64,000 nt of DNA from the NCBI GenBank assembly GCA_032622095.1, contig CP136062.1, positions 9,947,710 to 10,011,709 of the forward strand, written 5' to 3'. The stretch comes from Siphonodentalium dalli (taxonomy: Eukaryota; Mollusca; Scaphopoda; Gadilida; Siphonodentaliidae). Under the pieces are notes generated by a model. It was given only the letters and a program-made list of their open reading frames with translations, had not been told where the DNA came from and ran no database searches. A program made the translations under genes and the position numbers. Position 1 is the first letter of the stretch; every line of letters starts with the position of its first letter. Below are positions 48,781 through 59,350 of this stretch, one piece after another.

Positions 48781-48810
48781 ATAGGCAGTGTGCTTGTTAA
48801 AAATAATAAC

Positions 48811-48875
48811 AGGTAGTAAAGTTCCTCAAAGTAGTAACAGGTAGTAAAGTTCCTCAAAGTAGTAACAGGTAGACT
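48811..48875. repeat. ~28-bp minisatellite, 2.5 copies
   Basis: AGTAACAGGTAGTAAAGTTC plus CTCAA repeats head to tail. Confidence 0.85.
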
Positions 48876-48879
48876 AGTT

Positions 48880-50133
48880 TATAGAATTTATAGTTAATAA
48901 GTGATGGAAAAGTCTAGTTTATAACTATGCCCTTGTTGTTATCGGGTGGTATCTGAATCCAACGAGATCGCATCGCGCGTATAAATTCCTACATTTTAAA
49001 TATTTCCGCGCTATCATATATGCGAATTTTACATATTAAATATCGGTATACACAAATTATGGCATCCAGGTGAGACATAAAAATCTCTTGCGGAAAACAG
49101 ACGAACACGGACGGACGGGCGGACTGAACAAACGGCAGACACGGAATGTCGGCCACAAAACGTTATCCGACATTATATTAAATATGTATTAGCGACTTTT
49201 ATGTGTCAAGGAGTTGATTGAATGCGCGGCTGGAGCTGGACCGTTGGAGTCCGCAATATTTATAACAACCAACGCTATCCAAATACATGCACACGCACGT
49301 GTTTATATGCTTGACACTCTGGGGTCCGGAGCCCCCGTCTTTGTATAAATATGTAAACCATAATATTTATATACTTATTAAAAGATACCAACACTGAAAA
49401 TTTTAAATTATCGAATTATCCACTCTATCATGACAGGTTATTTCGTTTACTTGATCAAGGGAGGTCCCATTGTTTGATCATCGGCAACCATAAGTCCGTA
49501 TTAAAATAAATAAACAAATCCTCATGCAACACAGCAGCCCCGGGTCAAAGGCCAAACATGCAGCAAGCATCCACACATCACACGACAACATGTCCATCTT
49601 ACACTTGTCATGATAATTGATAAATAGGGCTGTTGTTAGTAAGTAATTCAATTACAAACCTATACATATGACATGGTGAACGCTCTTTACGTAGAGTATA
49701 TAACAGTTATGTATATATATGGTACATCGGTTGGAATTGTGTTCAAAGTTCCCATGCATACAATTTGTTATCGTGATAGCAGACAAAAGCGTGGGCCATC
49801 CCACATACATGTATACAATCAACATCCATACGTTAAATGGTTTGTTGGTTAGCGGGTCCTGTTTCTAAAGTGGTGTTGACATGTGGAACTATGTAAACAT
49901 GTCATATTTACTGTATTTGAGTGTTTATTTTTTTAGTGTTTATTTTTTGACTTATCGTACTAGCTTGATAACACAGAAGGAATCAATTGTTTGGAAAATG
50001 TTTACTAAGTCCGTTCCGAAATCATATTTTTGTACCGAAAGTTGGTCCTATAAAAAAATGTTTGGCCACAGCAGCTCATCAGGTACACCTCTGGTCTATA
50101 ACAGATATAAAGCAATCTGTTATTTCATATATG
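48880..50133. other. Intron 3 sequence; no gene recognised
   Basis: AT-rich, no array. An open frame at 49881-50195 shows no known domain and its end lies in a dispersed repeat. Confidence 0.5.
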
Positions 50134-50227
50134 GTTTTATTTCAGACTTAATCAGGAGATTGGCGAGTTGCGGGTTGGGAATGGCACCGCCATAGGAGGG
50201 ATCTATGATAGTTCAGTGTTCAGACTT
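50134..50227. repeat. 94-bp direct repeat, second copy
   Basis: Partner of 47717-47810. Confidence 0.8.
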
Positions 50228-50286
50228 TCTTTAAAGAAAATTATTTATGCTTACAAAAATAATATTTTTCCACTAAAAGAAGCCAT

Positions 50287-50580
50287 ATGCATAGCGGGCT
50301 AGCATCACTAAATTCACCCTCTGGGGACCTCATTCTGCTTAGGCCCTCAACTGATATGGCAGACCTAGGATCAGTTTGAAGTTCCCCAGTTGAAGTTGGT
50401 GATGTTCACCCATTGGGCACCTCATTTATGAATTTTATCTTCTGCAAATTAGGGGATATAGAAACTTCATAGAAGGGAAATGTAACTATTTACATCCAAG
50501 AAGATGAAGCCTAAGCTGAATGATGTCTCCAGGGGGTGAATTTGGTGCTGCTAGCCCGCTATATGGATTAGAATGCAAGC
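50287..50580. mobile_element. CAAGCC foldback element, long form, 5'-truncated
   Basis: Starts within the central palindrome (CATAGCGGGCTAGCATCAC), then the long-form spacer in inverse orientation, and a second palindrome arm to about 50570. Confidence 0.65.
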
Positions 50581-50631
50581 CCAGGAGGAGGATTGAGCAA
50601 TAAAATTAATATCCAAATTCGAGGGGCATGG

Positions 50632-50705
50632 ATGGTAGGGATTCATCTAATAGTACATGGTTGGTAGGGGGCATGGATGGTAGGGATTCATCTGATAGTA
50701 CATGG
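50632..50705. repeat. ~45-bp tandem duplication
   Basis: GGATGGTAGGGATTCATCTR followed by ATAGTACATGGTTGGT occurs twice. Confidence 0.85.
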
Positions 50706-50706
50706 T

Positions 50707-50818
50707 TGGTCGAGAGCTTTCCGATGAATGGCAACAAGCCATATTTCCGACTAAATCCTGAAAAGTTACCCATAATTCTGCTGTGTTTAAGGAGTCGATT
50801 ACTTAGGGCATTACTGTA
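50707..50818. mobile_element. Half of a CAGTAATGC MITE
   Basis: Right arm of the element described at 47439, from the apex to ATTACTG followed by TA. Confidence 0.75.
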
Positions 50819-50984
50819 CTCTCCCAAAACAGATTGCGCATAAATGTGAACTTTTCATGAATCCGCTATGATTTGTTTCGTGAAAATAACTCATATATTC
50901 AGAGTCCTACATTGCTCGAACTTTGACCTCCTCCCTTGTTTTGAAGAAACATCCCAGGTGGTGACATCCAATTCAGAGAGAGAG

Positions 50985-51356
50985 CTTTCCGATGAATGGC
51001 AACAAGCCATATATCCAACTAAATCCTGAAAAATTACCCATAATTCTGCTGTGGTTAAGGAGTTGATTATTTAACCGTTTGAGTGCCAGGTCCGATGTTT
51101 GTATCAACCCATATACCCTGTGCCAATGCATTCTCTTATATATGCGAGTCGACCATAGGTCGCCTCGCATATATAAGAGAATGCATTGGCCTAACAATTT
51201 TTCATCATTTGTTATTATTTTTTACAATTTTTTACAATTTTAATAATTTTTTTTAAATCTTTAAAAAAAAAAATGTTTTTTATTTTTTTAGGGCCGACCG
51301 TAAATTAGGGCCGATGAGATCGGCCCCTGGCACTGAAAGGGTTAAAGCATTACTGT
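50985..51356. mobile_element. Half of a CAGTAATGC MITE, split by a TTAA MITE
   Basis: The right arm runs GAGCTTTCCGATGAATGGCA ... GAGTTGATTATT, is interrupted at 51071, and resumes at 51346 as AGCATTACTG followed by TA. Confidence 0.8.
51075..51341. mobile_element. TTAA MITE nested in the CAGTAATGC element
   Basis: Flanked by TTAA (51071-51074 and 51342-51345). Ends CCGTTTGAGTGCCAGG and CCTGGCACTGAAAGGG. It contains one CCCTGTGCC palindrome at 51117-51192. Confidence 0.87.
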
Positions 51357-51513
51357 ATATTATTCAAGATTGTGACGAATACTCTCTGCCTTAGTGACAG
51401 AACGACCTGCACCATCCTCAATGGATGTCAAGTTAGTAGTTAAAGACATATTATGTTCGGGTTCGTGAAACTGATTTAGTTAGTACCCAGGAGGTATGTC
51501 AAATGTGAGAATA

Positions 51514-52568
51514 CAGTTAAAGTCATTAAGTCGAATCGCAAAGGACCGTTTGATTACTTTGAGTTATCCATGTGTTCGACTTAACCATTTCGACCATTAG
51601 CCGACCCAAAATTCCAACTAGTCGAATTAATTTCGACCCGAAAATAATTGTTTTCAACCTTGTGCACGCTATATACTCGCGCTAGATCAATAGTCAGCAA
51701 CTATGCTGATCATATACAACAGACGGGGTGATATTTGTTCTGATTATTTATTGAATAACAAATTTACGGTAGAGATAACAAAAGTACATTTCATTTGACC
51801 CAGAAGTGGTTACCTTGAATAGTATTTACATAAATTAGGATTCAGGACTGGAAATGACTGGTTTCTGCATATATTTGGAATTTTGGACGTTGAATCTTTC
51901 TACAGTTTATCGCCGACTTCTAGCATTTACATTAGGTCGTCGGCCGTGTTTTCTTGCATCATCATATATCGCACTACAAGGTCACAGCCATGCATTGCAT
52001 CATTTTGCGTTGTTTGCCACCAATCGCTACAAAAAAGCCGTTCTTTGATGCTTTTAACATCATCAGACGGATGGCGCATTTCTTCATTTGGAACATCGTT
52101 TTCGTTTTGGAAAGACATGATTTAATGAAATTATTCTCTATATCAAGCGGTTTAAATATGATTTTTCATTTCGTCTGTCAACACTATACTAATCCTCACA
52201 TGGTGGAAATTGACCCACACACCTCATTAACATGCCAAGTAAATAACGCATTGGGACAAACAAAGACTCTAAGAAATTTCACAGCTTTTTATGCAATTGA
52301 ATGGAAGCACACTTATTATAATCACATGGCGATGCGTTGCCGATGGCACTTCGACTTAACCATAGTAATAAATTAGTGTTATACATGTAAGCTGGCTGGT
52401 GGGACCAAATTTCGTTTCGCCTTAAGCGGGAATTTCGACTTATCCACCTTTGACTTAACCGTGATTATTCTATTGGCTTTGCACACAAGCTCAGCCAGGA
52501 CCAGGCAATGGCTTCGAATTAAGTGGGGTATTCGAATTACCGACGTTCGACTTAACGAAGTTTGACTG
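51514..52568. mobile_element. Tigger/pogo-like transposon remnant
   Basis: Flanked by TA. Left end CAGTTAAAGTCATTAAGTCG; right end read inversely CAGTCAAACTTCGTTAAGTC. On the minus strand, 52118-51927 encodes a fragment with TQNDAMHGCDLVVRYMMMQE, which resembles the acidic C-terminal tail of Tigger-type transposases (a motif of the form A-x-x-x-x-x-x-L-x-R-Y-x-x-x-Q). Most of the transposase is deleted. Confidence 0.6.
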
Positions 52569-52937
52569 TATAGCATTCTACTAACATGGCCAAAAATCTC
52601 CAGGAAGTTGATCATATCACTCCATATAAATCATTGTCTGAACCATGCGTAATTGTAAATATTTACATCTCGATTCGGGACGCAATAATCAGCGATAAAC
52701 TATTGCAAATGATTTTGCCATTGCGAGTTATTGCATTTAATTAATATATGAGAATGACGGCATGTGTTGTAAATTTGGATTGATATTCATAAATATAACT
52801 TTAAGCAAGATTATTCTCCATTTCTATTTGATCACCTGACCGTAGTGTTTGACATCACTTTAATTTAGTAATAAATCTGATTTGTTTTGGAAGTTTGGGC
52901 TCTATTATATGTATTGACGGCATCTTATAATTTACAG
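52569..52937. other. End of intron 3; nothing recognised
   Basis: AT-rich; supplies the exon-4 acceptor. Confidence 0.5.
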
Positions 52938-53066
52938 ATTGGTTTAATTGGCCTGGTAGAAGAAGAATGGATCGACACCCTGGCGACATTAGATTCCGAA
53001 GACGTATCGTATAGAGACTATGTAACAGAGGGTGAAGCATTGGCCAAAATGCTCAGAAATGAAAAG
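52938..53066 (+). CDS. Metallophosphatase exon 4
   Basis: Acceptor TTTACAG ends at 52937 and donor GTAGGT begins at 53067. The exon is 129 nt (43 codons), phase 0 at both ends. It encodes residues 134-176, starting IGLIGLVEEEWIDTLATL and ending LAKMLRNEK. The IGLIGL(V/T) strand is the family's central beta strand, followed by the helix that leads into the ALTH motif of exon 5. Two 91-bp hairpin repeats begin 54 bp after its donor. Confidence 0.92.
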
Positions 53067-53119
53067 GTAGGTAGGGTATGCATACTTAGCTCATACTTTG
53101 CAGGCCTCCAAATATGGAT

Positions 53120-53210
53120 GTCTAACCCATAGAGAGCCCCACATAGACTGGAGCAGACAACACTCCATAGTGTATGGTTCTATCTATGTGAGGCTCTCTG
53201 TGGGTTGGAC
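53120..53210. repeat. 91-bp hairpin repeat, copy 1
   Basis: Arms GTCTAACCCATAGAGAGCCC and inverse enclose a loop with GGAGCAGACAACACTCC. It begins 54 bp after the exon-4 donor. The core is shared with the 107-bp satellite. Confidence 0.88.
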
Positions 53211-53229
53211 ATTGTTTTTTCATCTACCA

Positions 53230-53320
53230 GTCTAACCCACAGAGAGCCCCACATAGACTGGAGCAGACAACACTCCATAGTGTATCGTTCTATCTATGTG
53301 AGGCTCTCTGTGGGTTAGAC
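53230..53320. repeat. 91-bp hairpin repeat, copy 2
   Basis: Nearly identical to copy 1, 110 bp downstream. The 28-bp arms have a single mismatch, which would be G-U in RNA. Confidence 0.88.
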
Positions 53321-53394
53321 ATTGTTATCTAGCTCAAATACAGACCAAGATATCATTAAAATTGACTGGATCTGTGGACACCTGTTCTGTAGCC

Positions 53395-53847
53395 TGAGTG
53401 TAGTCTGCATGTTGTTTGCAGAATGAGGTCCCCAGATTGTGAATTTAGTGATGATATCCCACATAGCGGGCTAGCATTACTAAATACACCCTCAGGAGAC
53501 CTCATTCTGCTTAGGCTTCATCTTCTCTGGAAAGTTTCTTTATTATCAAATTTCTATAGAAACTTCTTCACATAGATCCTATTTATTTTTAGTTTAGTTT
53601 CTCTATATCCCCAAATTGGCAGACGACATATTGCATAATCGAGGTTCCCAATGGGTGTACATTACAATATTAACCATTTGGGAACTTCAATCTGAGTCTG
53701 TCTCCCATAGCAGACGAGGCCATGCAGAATGATGTCCCCAGAGGGTTAATTTGGTGATGCTAGCCTGCTATGCGGGATAGTATCACTAAATTCTCCCTCT
53801 GGGGACCTCATTCTGCAAATGACAGGCACACTAAACTCAGGCTTGGC
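53395..53847. mobile_element. CAAGCC foldback element, long form, diverged
   Basis: Left arm AGCCTGAGTGTAGTCTGCAT, palindrome GCAGAATGAGGTCCCCAGA, long-form spacer, right arm ending ACTAAACTCAGGCTTG. It fills most of the start of intron 4. Confidence 0.75.
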
Positions 53848-53976
53848 TGCACTGTAGTCATGCAATATTTATTGATAAATTATTACTTGGAACAGGAACA
53901 AACTGTGTTATATGATTTCTCCTCCACGGGATAAATTCAAAAGGGAATTGCGAGATGGCGGCAATATGTATTTTAA

Positions 53977-54092
53977 CCCTATCATGACTGGAGCTTCCTG
54001 AAATTTTGTGAAAACCCTGTGCCAATGCATTCTGTTATATATGTGAGTCTCCCATAGGGTGCCTCGCATATATAAGAGAATGCAATGGCCCA
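53977..54092. mobile_element. TTAA MITE, left end
   Basis: TTAA at 53973-53976, then CCCTATCATGACTGGAGCTT, AACCCTGTGCCAATGCATTC and the palindrome. The first 20 bases match the start of the 107-bp satellite monomer. Confidence 0.75.
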
Positions 54093-54289
54093 ACAATATT
54101 TGCTTTGACCTTTTCAGCTAATGCATTCTAGATTTGAAATGATTATCCAACTAATCAACGTCGACGAGAGTATTAAATTAATTGATCCCAAAATCTGCTA
54201 GTCGTTTAGTCAGGAAACTACCACCTCTTGGCTATCATTGGAAAATGTAGCAGTTAACACATAATGAACTTATTCTATACGATGATTAT

Positions 54290-54585
54290 GATCCCCTCTC
54301 TACGAGCAATTTACCTCCTATTTGAAATGATGTATTCTATCAGTGTACCCAGAACCAGTCGATAATAATGAGATGTTGGTCTGTGCTTGAGCTGCACTGG
54401 ACCCACCACATTTCCAAAACTTGTATAAAAAATTAATTGATCCCTCCCTACGAGCAATTTCATTGGAATGTTACCTCCTATTTGAAATGATGTATTCTAT
54501 CAGTGTACCCAAACCCAGTCGATAATAATGAGATGTTGGTCTGTGCTTAAGCTGCACTTCACCCACCACATTTCCAAAACCCGTT
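54290..54585. repeat. ~150-bp tandem duplication in intron 4
   Basis: CCTACTATTTGAAATGATG-type sequence (CTCCTATTTGAAATGATGTA, GATAATAATGAGATGTTGGT) occurs twice, at 54290-54430 and 54440-54585. It ends about 50 bp before exon 5. Confidence 0.85.
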
Positions 54586-54634
54586 GAAAAAATTCAGTTA
54601 GGTGGTATTGTATTTTGGTTTTCTATTATTCCAG

Positions 54635-54757
54635 GGTGTGGATTGTGTGATAGCGTTAACACACATGAGATGGCCAAATGATCGACGATTAGCAGAAAGT
54701 GTTTCCGAGATAGATGTCATCTTGGGTGGACATGATCATGATTATAACCTAGAACAG
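54635..54757 (+). CDS. Metallophosphatase exon 5 (ALTH and GGHDHDY)
   Basis: Acceptor TATTATTCCAG ends at 54634 and donor GTATAG begins at 54758. The exon is 123 nt (41 codons), phase 0, residues 177-217. It carries ALTH (His186) and GGHDHDY (His209 and His211), the remaining metal ligands of the calcineurin-like fold. The last bases of the exon and its donor are repeated downstream (donor-like GT at 54778, 54798 and 54847). Using those would add 20, 40 or 89 nt, all frame-breaking, so the first donor is the functional choice. Confidence 0.93.
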
Positions 54758-54900
54758 GTATAGGGTCGTTAGAACAGGTATAGGGTCGTTAGAACAGGTA
54801 TAGGGTACTTTGTTGAATTTATTATCATGATTATAACCTAGAACAGGTATAGGGTCGTTTGTTGAATTTATTATCTCAACAGGTATATACAGGATTTTTT
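54751..54900 (+). repeat. Repeated exon-5 3' end and splice donor
   Basis: AGAACAGGTATAGGGTCGTT is present at 54751, 54771 and, with a changed end, 54791. A longer copy including ATGATTATAACCTAGAACAG and the donor is at 54827-54859. A further CAACAGGTATATAC follows at 54878. The first copy contains the real exon end. Confidence 0.92.
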
Positions 54901-55283
54901 TACCCTGTGCCAATGCATTCTCTTATATATGCGAGTCGACCATAGGTCGCCTCGCATATATAAGAGAATGCATTGGCCTGACAATTTTTTACAATTTTAA
55001 TAATTTTTTCTTGTATTCTTTAACAATTTTATAATTTCACCCATACAGAGCCCCAGACAAACATGAGCAGACAACACTCTTCTATATGCTTCTATATATG
55101 TGTGGGGCTCCCTGCAGGGTAATGGATGTTTTGTATTTTATGTCCTAAAAATTGTAAGAAACATTTATTTAAAAAAATTGATAAAAAATTGTTAGGCCAA
55201 TGCATTCTCTTATATATGCGAGGCGACCTATGGTCGACTCGCATATATAAGAGAATGCATTGGCACAGGGTAAAAAAATCCCG
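54889..55283. mobile_element. Double-palindrome MITE around a hairpin core
   Basis: GGATTTTTTTACCCTGTGCC at the left and its inverse at the right. Each side carries an ~80-bp palindrome, and the centre (55040-55125) is the GAGCCCCAGACAAACATGAG hairpin related to the satellite. It is an inverted copy of the interior of the 55700-56149 element. Confidence 0.8.
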
Positions 55284-55367
55284 ACTTATTATCTGAACAT
55301 TTACTGATGGATCTACTCATCTATGTGTATTTTGGTAAAGAAAGGTTTTAAGAACGTGACGATAATT

Positions 55368-55690
55368 ATCACCAAATTCACCCTCTGGGGACCTCATTCT
55401 GCTTAGGGGAGACCTAGGATCTGATCGAAGATTCCCGATCGAAGATGGTGATGTTCACGTATTAGTCACCTCGATTATGCATTTTATCTTCTGCAAATTA
55501 GGGGATATAGAAATTAAACAAAAGGGGAAAAGTTACTTAAAACAATGATAATTTGTTACTATAGATACTTCCCAGAAGATGAGGTCCCCAGAGGGTAAAT
55601 TTGGTGATGCTAGCTGTGTGGGTAGCATCACTAAATTCACCCTCTGGAGACCTCATTCTGAAAATGACAGACACATTATACTCAGGCTTG
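55368..55690. mobile_element. CAAGCC foldback element, long form, 5'-truncated
   Basis: Begins in the first arm (CACCAAATTCACCCTCTGGG), includes the long-form spacer, and ends TATACTCAGGCTTG. Confidence 0.75.
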
Positions 55691-55699
55691 TTTTTAATA

Positions 55700-56149
55700 T
55701 GTGACCCGCCATATCAAATCCAGTCGTAAGTCGGGATTTTTTTTCACCCTGTGCCAATGCATCCTCTTATATATGTGAGTCGACCATAGGTCGCCTCGCA
55801 TATATAAGAGAATGCATTGGCCTAACAATTTTTTATCATTTTTTTTAAATAAATGTTTCTTACAATTTTTAGGACATAAAATAAAAAACATCCATTACCC
55901 TGCAGGGAGCCCCACACATATATAGAAGCATATAGAAGAGTGTCGTCTGCTCATGTTTGTCTGGGGCTCTGTATGGGTGAAATTATAAAATTGTTAAAGA
56001 GTACAAGAAAAAATTATAAAAATTGTTAGGCTAATGCATTCTCTTATATATGCGAGGCGACCTATGGTCGACTCGCATATATAAGAGAATGCATTGGCAC
56101 AGGGTAAAAAAATCCCGACTTACGACTGGATTTGATATGGCGGGTCACA
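55700..56149. mobile_element. TGTGACCCGCC MITE, 450 bp, TA-flanked
   Basis: Inverted ends TGTGACCCGCCATATCAAAT, flanked by TA. The interior is the same double-palindrome/hairpin module as 54889-55283, in opposite orientation. A lone right end of the family lies at 60417-60454. Confidence 0.82.
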
Positions 56150-56153
56150 TATT

Positions 56154-57105
56154 GGCAGCTCATAGACTGAACATTATCCATTCAAAATCACTGGTTATCA
56201 GTTAAAGATATAGAATCCGAATTAACGCAAATTTATATTTCCTTGGCTTCAGGGGTAAAAAATATTTGATACGAGTTGAGGAATCCATCCTTCAGAGCTC
56301 AGAGTGGTGGTATCGATTTTTGAAATCTATTATTTTTCAGCACCAATAATATTTAGTGGCCCAGTAAAAGTTGACGAGAAGTCAGTCTCAGACCAAATTG
56401 TGGATGAAGATGGATAACTCTAAAATCAAGTGGCTTTTATGTGTCAGATAATTGACAAACCGCAAAATTTTACTGAACAAAATGTTGATAAATAACAGGT
56501 TTTGGGCAATTTTATACTATAGTTGACTGTGGTTAGCATTATTTTTGGGCAATTAATTGATTATGAATACTGAAGTTGCATTTCTAAAAATGTTGTTGTT
56601 GGAATCTGATGGTATGGGGACCATCAAATTGGATTGAGTACCTTTAATTCTATAGACACGTGTTTTCACAAAAATATAACCATAGGAAAAACAGACAAAC
56701 TTTTGTTCATGTATTTAGCCAAATTGTATGTAGTCAAGGAATATAAACCATGGTTCCTTTACCGCATATAATCTCGGTGCCTCAGCAGTCACAGCACAGT
56801 TAACTGCGGTGCAATTACCGCAGTTATAAATGCATAATAACCCCCGTTACTGGGACATCAATTATTAGGGCAGTACAGTCGCCGCAAATTTTGCATAGGA
56901 GAATAAACTGTTCACATCACCGGCAACAAAATATATATCTATATATCTATATCTATATTTGCGAATGTCTGTCTGTCTATATCTCTGTGCTCTATAGAAA
57001 TTCACAGGTGACCATCTAGATGCCACAAAAGGGGTCTAATATGGGAATCTTTCGAAAGTGACGCCGTTGTTGTTCGAGGCAGAAAAGGGGAAGGGGCAGA
57101 ATTTT
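56154..57105. other. Intron 5 sequence; no gene recognised
   Basis: AT-rich; a short TATCTA microsatellite lies at about 56935-56960. Confidence 0.5.
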
Positions 57106-59095
57106 TTTTTTTTCGCCGATTGCCACCAAACTTATATAGAATCATCCCCATGATATTAGGATTCTAATGGTGTGGTTTAAATATGTCAAAAGTGATGCCG
57201 ATCGAGTCAGAGATGCACGCCGGAAGGGAATAGGGGCACCAAAATTGATAAAAATAATTTTAGTGCCGATTTCCACCAAATTGATACACATTCTTCTCCA
57301 TGATACAAGGAATCTAATTGTGTGATTTAAAGACACCAAATTGGTGTCATTTGGATGAGAGATTAGGGGGGGTGGACACTAAATCTGATAAGAATTGGTT
57401 TAGTCGTCGATTGCCACCAAACTTATTCAAAATCATCCACATTGTATGAGGAGTCTAATGGTGTGGCTTAAAGCCGACAGTGGCGTCATTCGAGTCAAGG
57501 GCGCACTGAAAGGGAGAAGGGCACCAAAATCAATACACAATAATTTTAGCGCCAATTTCCACCAAATTGATACAAATTCTTATCCATGATGCGAGAAATC
57601 TAATTGTGTGATTTAAAGACGCCATATTGGTGCTGTTTGGGTGAGAGATGGGGGGGGTAATAACTATGATAAGAATTTGTTTAGTTGCCGATTACCACCA
57701 AACATATATAATCATCTCCATTATATCATGCATGCATGAGTCTAATAGACGTGGTTTAAATATGACAAAATTGGCGGTGTTCAAGTCATGCATGTTTGTG
57801 TGAGAGACGAAGTAGGGGGTGGCATGGGCAATAAATTTGATAAAAAATTGCTTAGTCGCCGATTAGCACCAAACTTATAAATAATCATCTCCATGATATC
57901 AGGAGTCTAATTGTGTGGTTTAAAGATGTCAAAAGTGGGGCCATTCGAGTCAGGGGTGCACAGAGGGTGAGAAAGGGACACAACAATTGATAAACAATAT
58001 GTTTAGCGCCAATTTCCACCATATTGATACATATTCTTCTCCATGATACAAGAAATCTAATCGTGTGGTTTAAATACGCCAAATTGGTGCCGTTTGGGTG
58101 AGAGATATGTGGGCCCTAAATTTTATATGAATTTGTATACTTACCAATTTTCACCAATTGTATATATATTCATCTCCATAATGTCAAAAGTGGCACCGCT
58201 TGAGTCTGAAATAGGGACGGGAGGTTCACCAAAACTGATAAAAATATGTTTAATTCCAATTACCATCATATTAATACACGTTATTTTCAAATGATACGAG
58301 GAATCAAATCGTGCATGTTCAAAATGCCACATTTGGTGTCTAGATATAATTGCGAATATCGGTCTATGTTTTCTATATATAACTTCACGGTGTACAATCG
58401 ATATGGCACCAAGGCAGTCTAATAGGGGTAGCTTTTTATGAGGAAGAATATGATGCAAATTAAATTTTTCTAAAGTGACGCTGTTGGTGTCGGTCATAAA
58501 AGGGAGAGTGGCAGCAAAAAAAATATGAAATAGTTTTGTCGCTGATTTCCACCAATCTTATACATAATCACCTTCACGATATGGTGCTGTTCTAGTCAAG
58601 GTGCACTTGGGGAGAGGGGGCACCAACAATTGATTTTAAAAATAAATTTTAATGCTGATTTCCATCAAATTGATATATTATTCTTCTCCATGATACGAGG
58701 AAAATAATCGTGTGATTCAAAAACGCCAAATTGGTGCCGTTTGGGTGAGAGATGTGGGGTGGGTAATAATTATGATAAGAATTGGTTTAATTGCTGATTA
58801 TCACCAAACCTATGTATAATCATCTCCATTATAGCATGCATGCATGAGCATGCATGCATGGACATGGTTTAAATATGTCAAAAGTGGCGCCATTCAAGTC
58901 ATGCATGAGGAGGGGAGTTGAACCAAAACTGATACAAATATATTTAGCACTAATTTCCACCAAATTCATGCACGATCTTCTCTAATGCTACGATGAATTA
59001 AATCACATTTGGTGTTGTTTGGGTCATGGATGGTGAGAGGAGATGCACTAGCCTTAATAAGATTGTTCTATCCGCCGATATCCACCAAAGTTATA
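57106..59095. repeat. Diverged ~145-bp tandem repeat, about 14 units
   Basis: CGATTxCCACCAAACTTAT-like phrases recur near 57116, 57264, 57412, 57553, 57689, 57862, 58010, 58545, 58665, 58795, 58950 and 59080. Each is followed by ATCATCTCCATGATA, GAxTCTAATxGTGTGG and TTTAAA, then GGTGC(C/T)GTTxGxGT. Units alternate between two versions (ACTTATA or ATTGATA). Confidence 0.75.
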
Positions 59096-59097
59096 TA

Positions 59098-59350
59098 CAA
59101 GCCTTGAAATAGTGTGTCTGTCATTTGCAGAATGAGGTCCCCAGAGGGTGAATTTGGTGATGCTAACCCGCTATGCGGGGTAGCATCACCAAATTCACCC
59201 TCTGGGAACCTCATTCTGCTGAGGTGTAAGCAGAATGAGGTTCCCAGAGGGTGAATTTGGTGATGCTAACCCGCTATGCGGGGTAGCATCACTAAATTCA
59301 CCTCTGGGGACCTCATTCTGCAAATGACAGACACACTATTTCAAGGCTTG
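59098..59350. mobile_element. CAAGCC foldback MITE, 253 bp
   Basis: Complete copy with both ends. The flanks GTTATATA and TTTATAGG agree only partly, so the target duplication has decayed or was imperfect. Confidence 0.85.

Noticed and set aside
47717-50227. LTR retrotransposon bounded by 94-bp direct repeats
   Set aside because: No TG...CA ends, primer-binding site, polypurine tract or gag-pol coding between them; the repeats are too short.
51954-52376. 140-codon plus-strand ORF
   Set aside because: It is antisense to the Tigger-like transposase tail, inside a TA-flanked remnant, and shows no domain.
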